This document shows, piece by piece, positions 9,153-17,962 of a DNA stretch of 64,000 bases. Made by a program: the position numbers and the translations under genes. The first letter of the stretch is position 1; the number at the start of each line of letters is the position of its first letter. The DNA is from Glycomyces sp. TRM65418 (GTDB taxonomy: Bacteria; Actinomycetota; Actinomycetes; Mycobacteriales; Micromonosporaceae), in the NCBI RefSeq assembly GCF_019710475.1, contig NZ_JAJFAX010000001.1:558001-622000 (forward strand), written 5' to 3'. The notes beneath the pieces were generated by a model. The model saw only the letters and a program-made list of their open reading frames with translations, did not search any database and was not told the DNA's origin.

Positions 9153-9425
9153 GGCGTCCTCGATAACGATTCGAGCGTCATTCATCGATGTCATCGCTCC
9201 CATTCCCCCAGCTCCCGGCATGTGGACGCCGAGGTGGGCCCGCAGCGGCGGCGGACGCGCGCCCCGGCGTCGCGGGCGAGCCGCGGAGGCGAAGCGGTGC
9301 AAGGAGAACCGCGCCCGGACGATCCCGGCCCGACGATCCGCCCGCGAGAGCGCCGCCGGAGCGGCCGGTGTCGGGGCCGGCCGCGGCCTTCGCCCGTCGT
9401 GGGCGCGAATCGGCCGTCGCTGCCT

Positions 9426-9431
9426 TAGGCT
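9426..9431 (+). promoter_or_regulatory. -10 box for leaderless transcription of the CDF gene
   Basis: TAGGCT is followed by exactly 6 bases and the GTG start. No Shine-Dalgarno sequence is present, so transcription probably begins at the start codon. The same arrangement precedes lipA and dinB. Confidence 0.55.
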
Positions 9432-9437
9432 GGGGCC

Positions 9438-10379
9438 GTGAGCGATGCGTCCCAGGTGAAGTCCGAGAGCGTCCTGACGGTGCTCGTCGCGGCCCTGATG
9501 AATCTCGGCATCGCGCTGGCGAAGCTCGTAGCCGGGCTCCTGGGCGGGTCGGCCGCGATGGTCTCCGAGGCCGCGCACTCGGCGGCCGACACCGTCACCG
9601 AGCTCATGCTCTACCTCGCCCTGCGCAACAGCGTGAAGCCCGCCGACGAGACGCACCCGTTCGGGTACGGCAGCACCCACTACATGTGGGCGGCGCTCGC
9701 CGCGGCGCTCACGTTCGTGGCGGGCGGGCTGTTCTCCATCACCCACGGCTTCCACTCGATGCACGACGAGCCGGGAGGCGACTACCTGCTCTCCTATGCG
9801 GTCCTGGCGATCTCGTTCGCCTTGGAGGCCGTCTCGTTCGCGCGGACGATCGTGCAGTTGCGGAGCGAGTCCCGGCGCTGGAAGGTCCGCCCGTGCCTGT
9901 TCCTGCGGCACACGCCGGACACCAGCTTGAAGGCGGTGTTCCTGGAGGACCTCGCCGCCCTGATCGGCCTCGTCCTCGCCGCGGTGGGCCTGGGGCTGAC
10001 CGAGATCACCGGCAGCCCCCTCTACGACGGGCTCGCCTCGGTCCTCATCGGCGTGCTGCTCATCGTCGTCGCGGTCCTGCTGGGCCACGCCAACCTGTCG
10101 CTCCTGATCGGGCGGAGCCTGCCGCCGCGCTTCCGCGCGGCCGTGCGCGCCGACCTCGAGACGGGCGAGGACATCGACGCGGTGCAGGAGCTCCTGACGC
10201 TGCAGCTCGGGCCCGCGTCGGTGCTCATCGCGGCCCGGGTCGACTTCCGCGACGGCGCCGACGGCGCGGCCGTCGAACGGACCTGCCGCGAAGCCGAGGC
10301 CCGGCTGCGCGAGCGCTACCCGGTGATCCGGTACGTCTTCCTCAGCCCGTGGGGCGAGGCGGACCTGCCGCGCCGCTGA
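9438..10379 (+). CDS. cation diffusion facilitator (CDF) family metal exporter
   Basis: The 313-residue membrane protein has an N-terminal half with about six predicted spans and a soluble C-terminal domain from about residue 210. The S-E-A-A-H-S-A-A-D segment (about 41-50) matches the CDF metal site in helix 2, and H-P-F-G-Y-G is the conserved family stretch after it. CDF proteins export Zn2+, Fe2+, Mn2+ or similar ions by proton antiport; the ion cannot be assigned. The GTG start is supported by the TAGGCT box 6 bases upstream. It ends convergently with the pectate lyase gene. Confidence 0.88.
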   Translation: MSDASQVKSESVLTVLVAALMNLGIALAKLVAGLLGGSAAMVSEAAHSAADTVTELMLYLALRNSVKPADETHPFGYGSTHYMWAALAAALTFVAGGLFSITHGFHSMHDEPGGDYLLSYAVLAISFALEAVSFARTIVQLRSESRRWKVRPCLFLRHTPDTSLKAVFLEDLAALIGLVLAAVGLGLTEITGSPLYDGLASVLIGVLLIVVAVLLGHANLSLLIGRSLPPRFRAAVRADLETGEDIDAVQELLTLQLGPASVLIAARVDFRDGADGAAVERTCREAEARLRERYPVIRYVFLSPWGEADLPRR

Positions 10380-10381
10380 CC

Positions 10382-10412
10382 GGGCGCACCGGCCGTTCGA
10401 GCCGGTGCGCCC
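10382..10412. terminator. bidirectional hairpin between convergent genes
   Basis: A perfect 12-bp stem (10382-10393 with 10401-10412) and 7-base loop fill the 45-bp gap between the CDF and pectate lyase stop codons. It can serve both directions. Confidence 0.8.
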
Positions 10413-10424
10413 GACTGGCGTCCG

Positions 10425-11711
10425 TCAGCGGAGCTTCCCGGCTCCGGCCCAAAGCGGGACCAGGACCGGCACGAGCCGGGTCGCGTGGACCTTGCCGTGG
10501 AGCACCGGCAGCTCGGTGACCGTGTCCGCCATGGGCGCGTCGGGGTTCGCCTCGTTCCAGGCGGCGAGGAGGTCGACCCGCCTGCCGTTGAACAGGCTGC
10601 CTTCGATGTGCATGGCGTCGCCGCCCCAGTTGTAGAGCGCGACGGCGGGCGGGAGGCCCTCGAGGTCCCAGGCGTTGTTCTCGGCGTAGATCTGCGAGTG
10701 CCGGCCGGCGCCGATCGAGTAGTGGTACGGGTACCCCGAGGCCTCGCGGTACGTGTAGTAGTTGTTGTAGACGTGGTTCTGGCCCCAGCGCAGGCGCGGG
10801 GCGCGCTGGCCGGCGTTCTCGAACCAGTTGTGGTGGATGGTGACCCGCAGCTTGTCGTCCTCGGCGTAGCGGTCGGAGTCGGTGTTGCCGATGAGCATGG
10901 TCTTGTCGTGGTTGCGGATGTGGTTCCAGGACACGGTGACCAGGTCGGAGGCGCGCACGATGTCGATGCCGCCGTCGAGGTGCTCGACGCGCTTGCCCCA
11001 GATCACCGGGGCCTCGTAGTCGTGGGTGGTGCCGTCGGTGACGGTGAGGTGGTCGAGCCACACGTGGGTGGCACCGGAGACCTCGAAGTTGTCGAACTCG
11101 CCGTCCCAGGCGTCGCCCTCCCAGGCGGGGAAGCAGTCGTAGGCGTTGTGGACGCCGAGGTTGCGGACGATCACGTTGTCGACGTTGCCGATGAAGAACG
11201 CGCCGTGGGTGACGGAGGCGCGCCCGGAGCCGACGATGGTCGTGTTCGCGCCGATCCGCAGCAGCACGTGCTCGCGGTAGGCGTTGTAGGAGCGGACCCG
11301 GGCCTCCTCGACCGGCCCGGAGGGGGCGTTCCAGCCCCAGACCTCGGGGTCGTAGGCCGCCAGGTACTGCTCCCAGGTGTAGCCGGGGTCGTTCCAGTCC
11401 TCGCAGGTGAGCGCGTTGCCCTCGGCGTCGGTCCAGGCGTCGATGTCGCCTTCGACCTTGACGATCTTGGGCTCGTCGCCCTGGACCGCCGCCTTGAGCT
11501 CCGCCCAGGTGTCCACGGTGTACACGTGGTCGCGGTCGGCGTCGGCGCCGCCGGTGGTGCCGCCGTCGTAGGCGGCCCAGCCGTCGTTCGCGGCGAGGGT
11601 CTGGCGGCCGAGGTCGTGGCGGCCGTGCGCGTCGGCGGCGCCGGGGACGGCCGTGGCGGCCAGCGCGGCGATCGCGCCGGCGGCGAGGAGTCGTCTGACA
11701 GGACCGTTCAT
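10425..11711 (-). CDS. secreted pectate lyase (polysaccharide lyase family 1)
   Basis: The 428-residue protein starts at the Met preceded by AAAGGA rather than at an upstream ATG in frame. Residues 1-28 are a Sec signal peptide (R-R-L-L-A-A-G-A..., ending near A-D-A). The mature protein is a parallel beta-helix of PL1 type: H-V-W-L-D-H-L-T-V, D-G-G-I-D-I with the Ca2+-binding Asp, V-S-W-N-H, and Q-R-A-P-R-L-R carrying the candidate catalytic Arg. It would cleave polygalacturonate by beta-elimination outside the cell. A TTGACA promoter and a LacI-type palindrome sit directly upstream, so induction by a pectin-derived sugar is likely. Confidence 0.92.
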   Translation of the reverse strand: MNGPVRRLLAAGAIAALAATAVPGAADAHGRHDLGRQTLAANDGWAAYDGGTTGGADADRDHVYTVDTWAELKAAVQGDEPKIVKVEGDIDAWTDAEGNALTCEDWNDPGYTWEQYLAAYDPEVWGWNAPSGPVEEARVRSYNAYREHVLLRIGANTTIVGSGRASVTHGAFFIGNVDNVIVRNLGVHNAYDCFPAWEGDAWDGEFDNFEVSGATHVWLDHLTVTDGTTHDYEAPVIWGKRVEHLDGGIDIVRASDLVTVSWNHIRNHDKTMLIGNTDSDRYAEDDKLRVTIHHNWFENAGQRAPRLRWGQNHVYNNYYTYREASGYPYHYSIGAGRHSQIYAENNAWDLEGLPPAVALYNWGGDAMHIEGSLFNGRRVDLLAAWNEANPDAPMADTVTELPVLHGKVHATRLVPVLVPLWAGAGKLR

Positions 11712-11784
11712 CGTCGAATGTCCTTTCGGGGTGAGGGTGGCGGGCGGGCGGGCGGCCCTCCGGCGGGCTCGGGTTCCACCGATG

Positions 11785-11800
11785 GGGCAACCGTTTGCCC
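11785..11800. promoter_or_regulatory. LacI-family-type operator in front of pectate lyase
   Basis: GGGCAACCGTTTGCCC is a palindrome in 7 of 8 base pairs with the central CG typical of LacI/GalR operators. It lies immediately downstream of the -10 box and covers the expected transcription start, a position suited to repression. No LacI gene is in the window. Confidence 0.65.
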
Positions 11801-11801
11801 T

Positions 11802-11830
11802 AGCCTGGCGCACCCGGCAACCGATGTCAA
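11802..11830 (-). promoter_or_regulatory. pectate lyase promoter
   Basis: On the minus strand a perfect TTGACA (11830-11825) and CAGGCT (11807-11802) are 17 bases apart. The start codon is 91 bases downstream of the -10 box. Confidence 0.65.
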
Positions 11831-11865
11831 GCATTCGACTATGTCAATGTGAGGGGCAAGAGGAA

Positions 11866-11891
11866 GGGCCGCCGGTCGTCCCCGGCGGCCC
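11866..11891 (-). terminator. hairpin terminator after ahpE
   Basis: A perfect 10-bp stem (11866-11875 with 11882-11891) lies 12 bases past the ahpE stop and separates it from the pectate lyase promoter. Confidence 0.65.
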
Positions 11892-11902
11892 CGCGGCCTC
11901 GG

Positions 11903-12367
11903 TCAGCGCTGCAGCTCGGCCAGGGCCTTCTGCCAGGCGCCCTGGTCGCGGGCCTCGCCGGGCGGGTTCATCTCGGCGAAGCGGACGACGCCCTGCTTGT
12001 CGATGACGAACGTGCCGCGGTTCGCCATGCCCCTCTCCTCGTTGAACACGCCGTACGCCTGGGCGACCGCGCCGTGCGGCCAGAAGTCGCTCAGCAGCGG
12101 GAACGCGAAGCCCTCGCGCTGCGCCCAGACCTTGTGGGCGAACGGGGAGTCGACCGAGACGCTGAGGACCTGGACGTCGTCGCTCTGGAAGGCGTCGAGG
12201 TTGTCGCGGATCCCGCACAGCTCGCCCTCGCACGTGCCGGTGAACGCGAACGGGTAGAACACGAGGAGGACGGCCTTCTCGCCGAGGAAGTCGGCCAGGG
12301 CGACCTCCTGGTTGTTCTGGTCCTTGAGGGTGAAGCCGGGGGCCTTGGTTCCGATGTCGATCGGCAT
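11903..12367 (-). CDS. ahpE: one-cysteine-type peroxiredoxin AhpE
   Basis: The 154-residue thioredoxin-fold peroxidase carries F-Y-P-F-A-F-T-G-T-C with peroxidatic Cys46 and a second Cys51, and reduces hydroperoxides in the cytosol. Length and motif match actinobacterial AhpE (about 153 residues, Cys45). AAGGAG 5 bases before the ATG fixes the start. It lies next to the DUF3052 gene and close to aceE in the same order as Rv2238c-Rv2239c-Rv2241 of Mycobacterium tuberculosis, which supports orthology. The reductant is not evident; the thioredoxin at 16.2 kb is a candidate partner. Confidence 0.9.
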   Translation of the reverse strand: MPIDIGTKAPGFTLKDQNNQEVALADFLGEKAVLLVFYPFAFTGTCEGELCGIRDNLDAFQSDDVQVLSVSVDSPFAHKVWAQREGFAFPLLSDFWPHGAVAQAYGVFNEERGMANRGTFVIDKQGVVRFAEMNPPGEARDQGAWQKALAELQR

Positions 12368-12432
12368 GCGCGCTCCTTGCGGTGCGGCCCTCGACGGAGG
12401 GCCTCGGTTCGTCTGACGGGCAGAACGGTAGC

Positions 12433-12464
12433 GCCGGGGCCTCCCTCGCGCGAGAGGGCCCGGC
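12433..12464 (-). terminator. imperfect hairpin between DUF3052 and ahpE
   Basis: Complementary arms 12433-12450 and 12451-12464 can form a GC-rich stem with a small bulge just after the DUF3052 stop. This suggests that ahpE is transcribed separately. Confidence 0.45.
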
Positions 12465-12490
12465 GTCGACGGGTCGGGCCGATGGGCCGG

Positions 12491-12907
12491 CTAGCGGCGG
12501 GCCACGACCATGCGGGAGGCGACCCAGTCCGGTGAGGCGTTGAGGGTCTTGGTCGACTTGAGACCCGCCAGCGTCGCCGCCTCCTCCACGTCGGCCGGCT
12601 CGATGTGGCCGGGCCTGCCGGCCTTGGGGGTGAGCAGCCACACCACCCCGTTGTCGGCGAGCGGGTCGCGCGCGTCGAGCAGGAGGTCGACCAGATCGCC
12701 GTCCTCCTGTCGGCACCACAGGAGCACCGCGCCGACGATCTCGTCGGAATCCTCGTCGAGGAGTTCCCCGACTGCTTCGATGACCGCGGTGCGCAAGGCG
12801 GCGTCGACATCGGTGTCGAAGCCGATCTCCATGACGGCTTCGACGCCTTCGAGCCCGAGTCGCTGCACCACGCTCGATGAGTCCACCGGGCTGCCCGGAG
12901 CGTTCAC
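12491..12907 (-). CDS. DUF3052 family protein
   Basis: The 138-residue cytosolic protein begins at GTG with GGAGGGG 5 bases upstream; an ATG 33 bases further upstream lacks such a site. It shows the family pattern (L-L-D-E-D-S-D-E-I-V-G-A-V-L-L-W-C-R, G-V-V-W-L-L-T-P-K, and a V-A-S-R-M-V near the end). DUF3052 proteins are conserved actinobacterial genes of unknown function, here divergent from aceE as in mycobacteria (Rv2239c). No catalytic residues can be proposed. Confidence 0.85.
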   Translation of the reverse strand: MNAPGSPVDSSSVVQRLGLEGVEAVMEIGFDTDVDAALRTAVIEAVGELLDEDSDEIVGAVLLWCRQEDGDLVDLLLDARDPLADNGVVWLLTPKAGRPGHIEPADVEEAATLAGLKSTKTLNASPDWVASRMVVARR

Positions 12908-13182
12908 TGCATCCCCTCCATAGGTCGTTCTGCTGTGCATGCGTCACAGCGTATGGCGTCGAGCATAGGAGGTGGGGCGTATGCCGCACTAGTACGCCCG
13001 GACGCCGGGTTCGTTCGGCAAACGATCGCAAGGGGGCGCGGCCTAAAGGTGAGCGCTCGTTCACATGCCCGTGATCTCGGCGCGGCGGCCCGCCCTCGCT
13101 GCGGCGCAGGTGAGCGGCCCTCCTGGTCGGGGGGAGTGTGGGCGCGGTCGCATCAACCCGGGTGGGTGGGCGATGCTCGCGG

Positions 13183-13188
13183 TAGATT
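13183..13188 (+). promoter_or_regulatory. possible -10 element of aceE
   Basis: TAGATT is the best -10-like hexamer in the 12908-13272 gap, about 85 bases before the aceE start. A short ATG reading frame (13198-13257, 19 codons) starts close to the expected transcription start. No clear -35 was found. Confidence 0.4.
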
Positions 13189-13210
13189 CAAGGGAGGATG
13201 GTAGAAAACG

Positions 13211-13276
13211 ATGACACTCTGCTGCCTGAAAGAAACCCTGCAAAGCCGCAGTCTTAGAACGAGGGATCGCCCGTGA
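13211..13276 (+). CDS. possible 21-residue leader peptide overlapping the aceE start
   Basis: An ATG frame begins MTLCCLKE and ends at a TGA that overlaps the aceE GTG (GTGA). The purine-rich AAGGGAGG lies 13 bases upstream, longer than ideal. The overlap would couple its translation to aceE. The adjacent Cys codons recall small Cys-containing leader peptides, but chance is not excluded. Confidence 0.3.
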   Translation: MTLCCLKETLQSRSLRTRDRP

Positions 13277-16005
13277 CCACGGAACAGAACCGGCCGCCCA
13301 TCAGTGACGGATTGCCGACCCAAGTACCGGACACTGACCCCGGGGAGACCAGCGAATGGCTGGAGTCCCTGGACGGCCTCCTCGACGCCGGCGGGCGCAC
13401 CCGCGCCCGCTACGTCATGCAGCGGCTGCTCGAGCACGCCCGCAAGCGCCAGATCGGCATCCCGGCGTCCACGAGCACCGACTACGTGAACACCATCCCC
13501 GTGGAGGCCGAACCGCACTACCCCGGTGACGAGGCCATCGAGCACCGCATCCGCGCGTACGTGCGCTGGAACGCGGCGATGACCGTCCACCGCGCGCAGC
13601 GTCCCGGCATCGGCGTCGGCGGCCACATCTCCACGTACGCGTCCGCCGCGAACCTGTACGAGGTGGGCTACAACCACTTCTTCCGCGGCCGTCAGCACCC
13701 CGGCGGCGGCGACCAGATCTTCTTCCAGGGCCACGCCTCCCCCGGCATGTACGCCCGGTCCTTCGTCGAGGGCCGCCTCACCGAGGACGATCTCGACGGC
13801 TTCCGCCAGGAGGTCTCGCGGCCGCAGGGCGGGCTCCCGTCCTACCCGCACCCGCGCCTGATGCCGGACTACTGGCAGTTCCCGACCGTGTCGATGGGCC
13901 TGGGCCCGATCAACGCCGTCTACCAGGCGCTGTTCAACCGCTACATGGACGACCGCGGCCTCGCGGACACCAAGGGCCAGCAGGTGTGGGCGTTCCTGGG
14001 CGACGGCGAGATGGACGAGGTCGAGTCGCGGGGCGCGCTGCAGTTCGCGGCCGGCGCCGAGCTCGACAACCTCACCTTCGTCGTCAACTGCAACCTCCAG
14101 CGCCTCGACGGGCCGGTGCGCGGCAACGGCAAGATCGTGCAGGAGCTGGAGTCGTACTTCCGCGGCGCGGGCTGGAACGTCATCAAGGTCATCTGGGGCT
14201 CGGAGTGGGACCCGCTGCTGGCGGCCGACCACGACGGCGCGCTGGTGAACCTCATGAACACCACCCCCGACGGCGACTTCCAGACCTTCAAGGCCGAGTC
14301 GGGCGCGTTCATCCGCGAGCACTTCTTCGGGCGCGACACGCGCACCAAGGCGATGGCGAACAACCTCTCGGACGACGACATCTGGGCGCTGCGCCGCGGC
14401 GGCCACGACGACCGGAAGATCTACGCCGCCTACAAGGCCGCGATGGAGCACGAGGGCCAGCCGACGGTGATCCTCGCGCACACCGTCAAGGGCTACCGTC
14501 TGGGCTCGGCCTTCGAGGGCCGCAACGCGACCCACCAGATGAAGAAGCTCTCGCTCGACGACCTCAAGGGCTTCCGCGACGCGCTCGAGATGCCGGTCAG
14601 CGACGAGCAGCTGGAGCAGGACCCGTACCTGCCGCCGTACGTCAAGCCCGAGGAGGGCTCGGCCGAGCACGAGTACCTGCAGGAGCGCCGCAAGGCCCTC
14701 GGCGGGCCGATCCCCTCGCGCCGCAACACGGTGATCCCGCTCAACCTGCCGGGCTCGGACGCCTACAAGAGCGCCAAGCGCGGCTCGGGCAAGCAGAAGG
14801 TCGCCACGACGATGGCGCTGGTGCGCCTGCTCAAGGACCTGATGCGGGACAAGGAGATCGGCAAGCGCTGGGTCCCGATCATCCCCGACGAGGCGCGCAC
14901 GTTCGGCATGGACGCGATGTTCCCGACGGCGAAGATCTGGTCCCCGCAGGGCCAGCAGTACCTGTCGGTGGACCGCGACCTGTTCCTGTCCTACAAGGAG
15001 TCCGAGCAGGGGCAGCTCCTGCACCTGGGCATCAACGAGGCCGGCTCGATGGCGGCGTTCACCGCCGCCGGCACCGCCGGGGACACGCTCGGCCAGCCGA
15101 TGATCCCGTTCTACATCTTCTACTCGATGTTCGGGTTCCAGCGGACCGCCGACGCGATCTGGGCGGCCACCGACCAGCTCGCGAACGGCTTCCTCATCGG
15201 CGCGACCGCCGGGCGGACCACGCTCAACGGCGAGGGCCTGCAGCACGAGGACGGCCACTCGATCCTCATGGCCCACACCAACCCGGCGGTGCTCTCCTAC
15301 GACCCGGCGTTCGGCTACGAGATCGGCCACCTGGTCCAGGACGGCCTCAAGCGCATGTACGAGGACGGCGAGCACGTCTTCTACTACCTGACGGTCTACA
15401 ACGAGCCGATCGTGCAGCCGGCGGAGCCGGAGGGCGTGGACGTCGAGGGCATCCTCAGGGGCATCCACAAGATCGCCGAGTCCGAGGGCTCCGGTCCCCG
15501 CGTGCAGCTGCTGGCCTCGGGCTCGGGCATGCCGTGGGCCCAGAAGGCCGTCGAGCTGCTCGCCTCGGACTGGGACGTGACGGCCGACCTGTGGTCGGTG
15601 ACCTCGTGGTCCGAGCTCAACCGCGACGCGGTCGAGGCCGAGAAGCACAACCTGCGCCACCCCGAGGCCGAGAAGCGCGTGCCGTACGTGACGCGCAAGC
15701 TCTCGGGTGCCGAGGGCCCGTTCATCGCCGTCAGCGACTACATGCGGTCCGTCCCGGACCTCATCAGCCGCTGGGTGCCGGGCGACTACACCTCGCTGGG
15801 CACGGACGGCTTCGGCCACTCCGACACGCGCGGGGCCCTGCGCCGCCACTTCAACGTCGACGCCGAGTCGATCACCGTGGCCGCCCTCCAGCAGCTCGCC
15901 GCCCGCGGCGAGGTCAAGCCGGAGCTGGCGGCCCAGGCCGCGGCGAAGTACCAGATCACCGACCCGACCGCCGCCGAGGCGGGCGAAGCGGGCGGCGACT
16001 CCTAA
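13273..16005 (+). CDS. aceE: pyruvate dehydrogenase E1 component, homodimeric type
   Basis: The 910-residue enzyme decarboxylates pyruvate with thiamine diphosphate and passes the acetyl group to lipoyl-E2. The ThDP motif begins G-D-G-E at about residue 243 and ends in V-N-C-N about 30 residues later; [10 protein letters not shown] near 116 is the AceE substrate region. Length matches actinobacterial AceE (about 900). The GTG start has GAGGGA 6-7 bases upstream. It stands alone in the transcript, with a strong hairpin after it, and precedes fasR as in mycobacteria and streptomycetes. It supplies acetyl-CoA for the neighbouring fatty acid operon. Confidence 0.96.
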   Translation: MTTEQNRPPISDGLPTQVPDTDPGETSEWLESLDGLLDAGGRTRARYVMQRLLEHARKRQIGIPASTSTDYVNTIPVEAEPHYPGDEAIEHRIRAYVRWNAAMTVHRAQRPGIGVGGHISTYASAANLYEVGYNHFFRGRQHPGGGDQIFFQGHASPGMYARSFVEGRLTEDDLDGFRQEVSRPQGGLPSYPHPRLMPDYWQFPTVSMGLGPINAVYQALFNRYMDDRGLADTKGQQVWAFLGDGEMDEVESRGALQFAAGAELDNLTFVVNCNLQRLDGPVRGNGKIVQELESYFRGAGWNVIKVIWGSEWDPLLAADHDGALVNLMNTTPDGDFQTFKAESGAFIREHFFGRDTRTKAMANNLSDDDIWALRRGGHDDRKIYAAYKAAMEHEGQPTVILAHTVKGYRLGSAFEGRNATHQMKKLSLDDLKGFRDALEMPVSDEQLEQDPYLPPYVKPEEGSAEHEYLQERRKALGGPIPSRRNTVIPLNLPGSDAYKSAKRGSGKQKVATTMALVRLLKDLMRDKEIGKRWVPIIPDEARTFGMDAMFPTAKIWSPQGQQYLSVDRDLFLSYKESEQGQLLHLGINEAGSMAAFTAAGTAGDTLGQPMIPFYIFYSMFGFQRTADAIWAATDQLANGFLIGATAGRTTLNGEGLQHEDGHSILMAHTNPAVLSYDPAFGYEIGHLVQDGLKRMYEDGEHVFYYLTVYNEPIVQPAEPEGVDVEGILRGIHKIAESEGSGPRVQLLASGSGMPWAQKAVELLASDWDVTADLWSVTSWSELNRDAVEAEKHNLRHPEAEKRVPYVTRKLSGAEGPFIAVSDYMRSVPDLISRWVPGDYTSLGTDGFGHSDTRGALRRHFNVDAESITVAALQQLAARGEVKPELAAQAAAKYQITDPTAAEAGEAGGDS

Positions 16006-16021
16006 GGGGCGCAATGCGAAA

Positions 16022-16056
16022 GGCGGGGCCGCGAGCATGGTGCTCGCGGCCCCGCC
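16022..16056. terminator. hairpin terminator after aceE
   Basis: A perfect 16-bp stem (16022-16037 with 16041-16056) with a 3-base loop lies 16 bases past the aceE stop, between convergent aceE and the thioredoxin gene. Confidence 0.8.
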
Positions 16057-16178
16057 GCCGTTCGATCCCGCCCTCGCCGTCCCGGCACCCGGCCGCCTTC
16101 CGCTTCGGAGACGACGACGGGCGGGGCGCCCCCGTTCGCGGAGGCGGCCCGCCCGATCGTGTGGTGACCCGAGGCGAC

Positions 16179-16583
16179 CTAGTGGCGGTGCCCCTCGTGG
16201 TCGCCGTGGTCGTGGCCGCCCGCGGCCTCTTCCTTCTCGATCTCGGCGCGCACGGCGTCCATGTCGAGTTCCTTCACCTTGCCGATGATCTCCTCGAGCG
16301 CGGCCGGCGGCAGCGCGCCGGGCTGGCTGTAGAGGAGGATGCCGTCGCGGAAGGCCATGAGCGTCGGGATCGACTGGATCCCGGCCTCGGCGGAGAGCTC
16401 GGGCTGGTCCTCGGTGTCGATCTTCCCGAAGACGACGTCCGCGTGCTTCTCGCTCGAGGCCTCGAACGTGGGCGCGAACATCTTGCACGGCCCGCACCAG
16501 TCGGCCCACCAGTCGACCAGCACGATGCCGTTGCCGGTGACGGTCTCTTCGAAGTTGTCCTTGGTCAGTGCAACCGTGGCCAT
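16179..16583 (-). CDS. thioredoxin with His-rich C-terminal tail
   Basis: The 134-residue protein has the thioredoxin fold with W-C-G-P-C (Cys30, Cys33), D-W-W-A-D before it and the cis-Pro in S-I-P-T-L near 71-75. GAGAGG 7 bases upstream supports the ATG. It is about 25 residues longer than a typical thioredoxin; the extension is an acidic helix and a tail with five His in the last 11 residues, a likely Zn2+/Ni2+/Cu+ binding patch. It should act as a cytosolic thiol-disulfide reductase, and the tail may tie activity to metal status (inference). It converges on aceE and is divergent from fasR. Confidence 0.92.
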   Translation of the reverse strand: MATVALTKDNFEETVTGNGIVLVDWWADWCGPCKMFAPTFEASSEKHADVVFGKIDTEDQPELSAEAGIQSIPTLMAFRDGILLYSQPGALPPAALEEIIGKVKELDMDAVRAEIEKEEAAGGHDHGDHEGHRH

Positions 16584-16686
16584 GGGGCCGCCTCTCTGTC
16601 GTCGCTTTGCGGTGATCTTCCGCGCAACAGTAGTGGCGTCCCGGCTATTCCGTCATACGGCGGTGCGCGGCGCGCGCCACGTCTGG

Positions 16687-16692
16687 CAGGCT
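16687..16692 (+). promoter_or_regulatory. possible -10 box of fasR
   Basis: CAGGCT lies 7 bases before the fasR ATG, a variant of the TAGGCT boxes that precede other leaderless starts in the window. No ribosome binding site is apparent. Confidence 0.35.
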
Positions 16693-16699
16693 ATAGGGC

Positions 16700-17869
16700 A
16701 TGGATCTGGCCACGACCATTCAGAACATCGAACGCTCCTCATCGGCGCTGACGACCCAATCGCTCACCCGGATGGACGAACGCCTCCCCTGGTTCCGCGA
16801 CCTGCCCGCCGAACAGCGCTCCATGGTCACGCTGGTGGCCCAGGCGGGGGTGCGGCAGTTCCTCGAATGGCTGCGCTCCTCCGGCGACGACCTCGGCTCC
16901 TCGGACATGGTCTTCGAGGCCGCCCCCGTCGAACTCGCCCGCGCCATCAGCCTGCAGCACACCGTGGCCCTCATCCAGGTCGTCATCGACGTGGTCGAGG
17001 AGCAGGTCCCGGCCCTGGCCGCCGACGGCGAGGTGGACCAGCTGCGCGAATCGGTGCTGCGCTTCAGCCGCGAGATCGCCTTCGCCGCCGCCCGCGTCTA
17101 CGCCCGCGCCGCCGAGACCCGCGGCGCCTGGGACGCCCGCCTCCAGGCCATGCTCGTCGACGCGCTCCTGCGCGGCGACAACTCCGACGAGCTCATCAGC
17201 CGCGCCGCGGCCCTCGGCTGGTCCGAGACGCAGACCATCACGGTCGTCTGCGGCAACACGCCCGGCGGCGAGGCCACCCTCGTCCTCCACTCGGTCCAGC
17301 GCGCCGCCAGGCGGCTCGGGCTCGACATCCTCGCGGGCGTCCACGGCGCCCGCCTCGTGCTCCTCCTCGGCGGCGTCAAGGAGCCCGTCGAGATCGTCGA
17401 GAAGCTCACCGGGCAGTTCGGCGACGGCCCGATCGTCGTGGGCCCCACCGTGACCGGCCTCGCCGACGCCTCGTCGTCGGCGCTGGCGGCCGTGGCCGGG
17501 CACCGGGCCGCCCCCGCGTGGACCGACGCGCCCCGGCCCGTGACCGCGACGCAGCTCCTCCCCGAGCGGGCCATCGCCGGAGACGAGGCGGCCCGCATCG
17601 GCCTGCGCGAGAGCGTCTACATGACGCTGCGGCGCGCCGGCGGCGAGCTGCTGGAGACCATGGACGCGTTCATCTCCTCCGGCGGCGTCCTCGAAGGCAC
17701 CGCCCGCGAGCTGTACGTCCACCCCAACACGGTCCGCTACCGGCTCCGCCGCATCCAGGAGGTGACCGGTTTCTCCCCGACCGAACCGCATGAGGCCTTC
17801 GTCCTCCGTGTGGGGTTGACCATAGGGCGGCTCGAGAGCGGCCCGGGCACCCGGCGTTCCCGCAGTTGA
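16700..17869 (+). CDS. fasR: PucR-type transcriptional activator of fatty acid synthesis
   Basis: The 389-residue regulator has an N-terminal all-helical region, a middle domain with weak GGDEF-like character (about 165-280) and a C-terminal helix-turn-helix at about 330-380 (E-G-T-A-R-E-L-Y-V-H-P-N-T-V-R-Y-R), the PucR/CdaR-type DNA-binding motif. Its position directly before fabD-fabH-acpP-fabF matches FasR of Streptomyces coelicolor, an activator of that operon, and Rv2242 of M. tuberculosis. Nested inverted repeats between it and fabD are plausible target sites. The effector is unknown. Confidence 0.88.
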   Translation: MDLATTIQNIERSSSALTTQSLTRMDERLPWFRDLPAEQRSMVTLVAQAGVRQFLEWLRSSGDDLGSSDMVFEAAPVELARAISLQHTVALIQVVIDVVEEQVPALAADGEVDQLRESVLRFSREIAFAAARVYARAAETRGAWDARLQAMLVDALLRGDNSDELISRAAALGWSETQTITVVCGNTPGGEATLVLHSVQRAARRLGLDILAGVHGARLVLLLGGVKEPVEIVEKLTGQFGDGPIVVGPTVTGLADASSSALAAVAGHRAAPAWTDAPRPVTATQLLPERAIAGDEAARIGLRESVYMTLRRAGGELLETMDAFISSGGVLEGTARELYVHPNTVRYRLRRIQEVTGFSPTEPHEAFVLRVGLTIGRLESGPGTRRSRS

Positions 17870-17895
17870 CAACGAGTGTTGTAGATTCCCTACAA
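17866..17895 (+). promoter_or_regulatory. fabD operon control region with nested palindromes
   Basis: TTGACA (17866-17871) overlaps the fasR stop. Around it lie two perfect inverted repeats, ACAAC-N4-GTTGT (17869-17882) and TTGTAG-N5-CTACAA (17879-17895). A TACAAG at 17891-17896 could be a -10 with a long 19-base spacer. The repeats are the best candidates for FasR binding. Confidence 0.5.
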
Positions 17896-17962
17896 GAACC
17901 GAACGGGCTTTCAGTCCTCTGACTGCTCCCGTATTCCAAGTCGTCGATGCGAAAGTCTTAAT

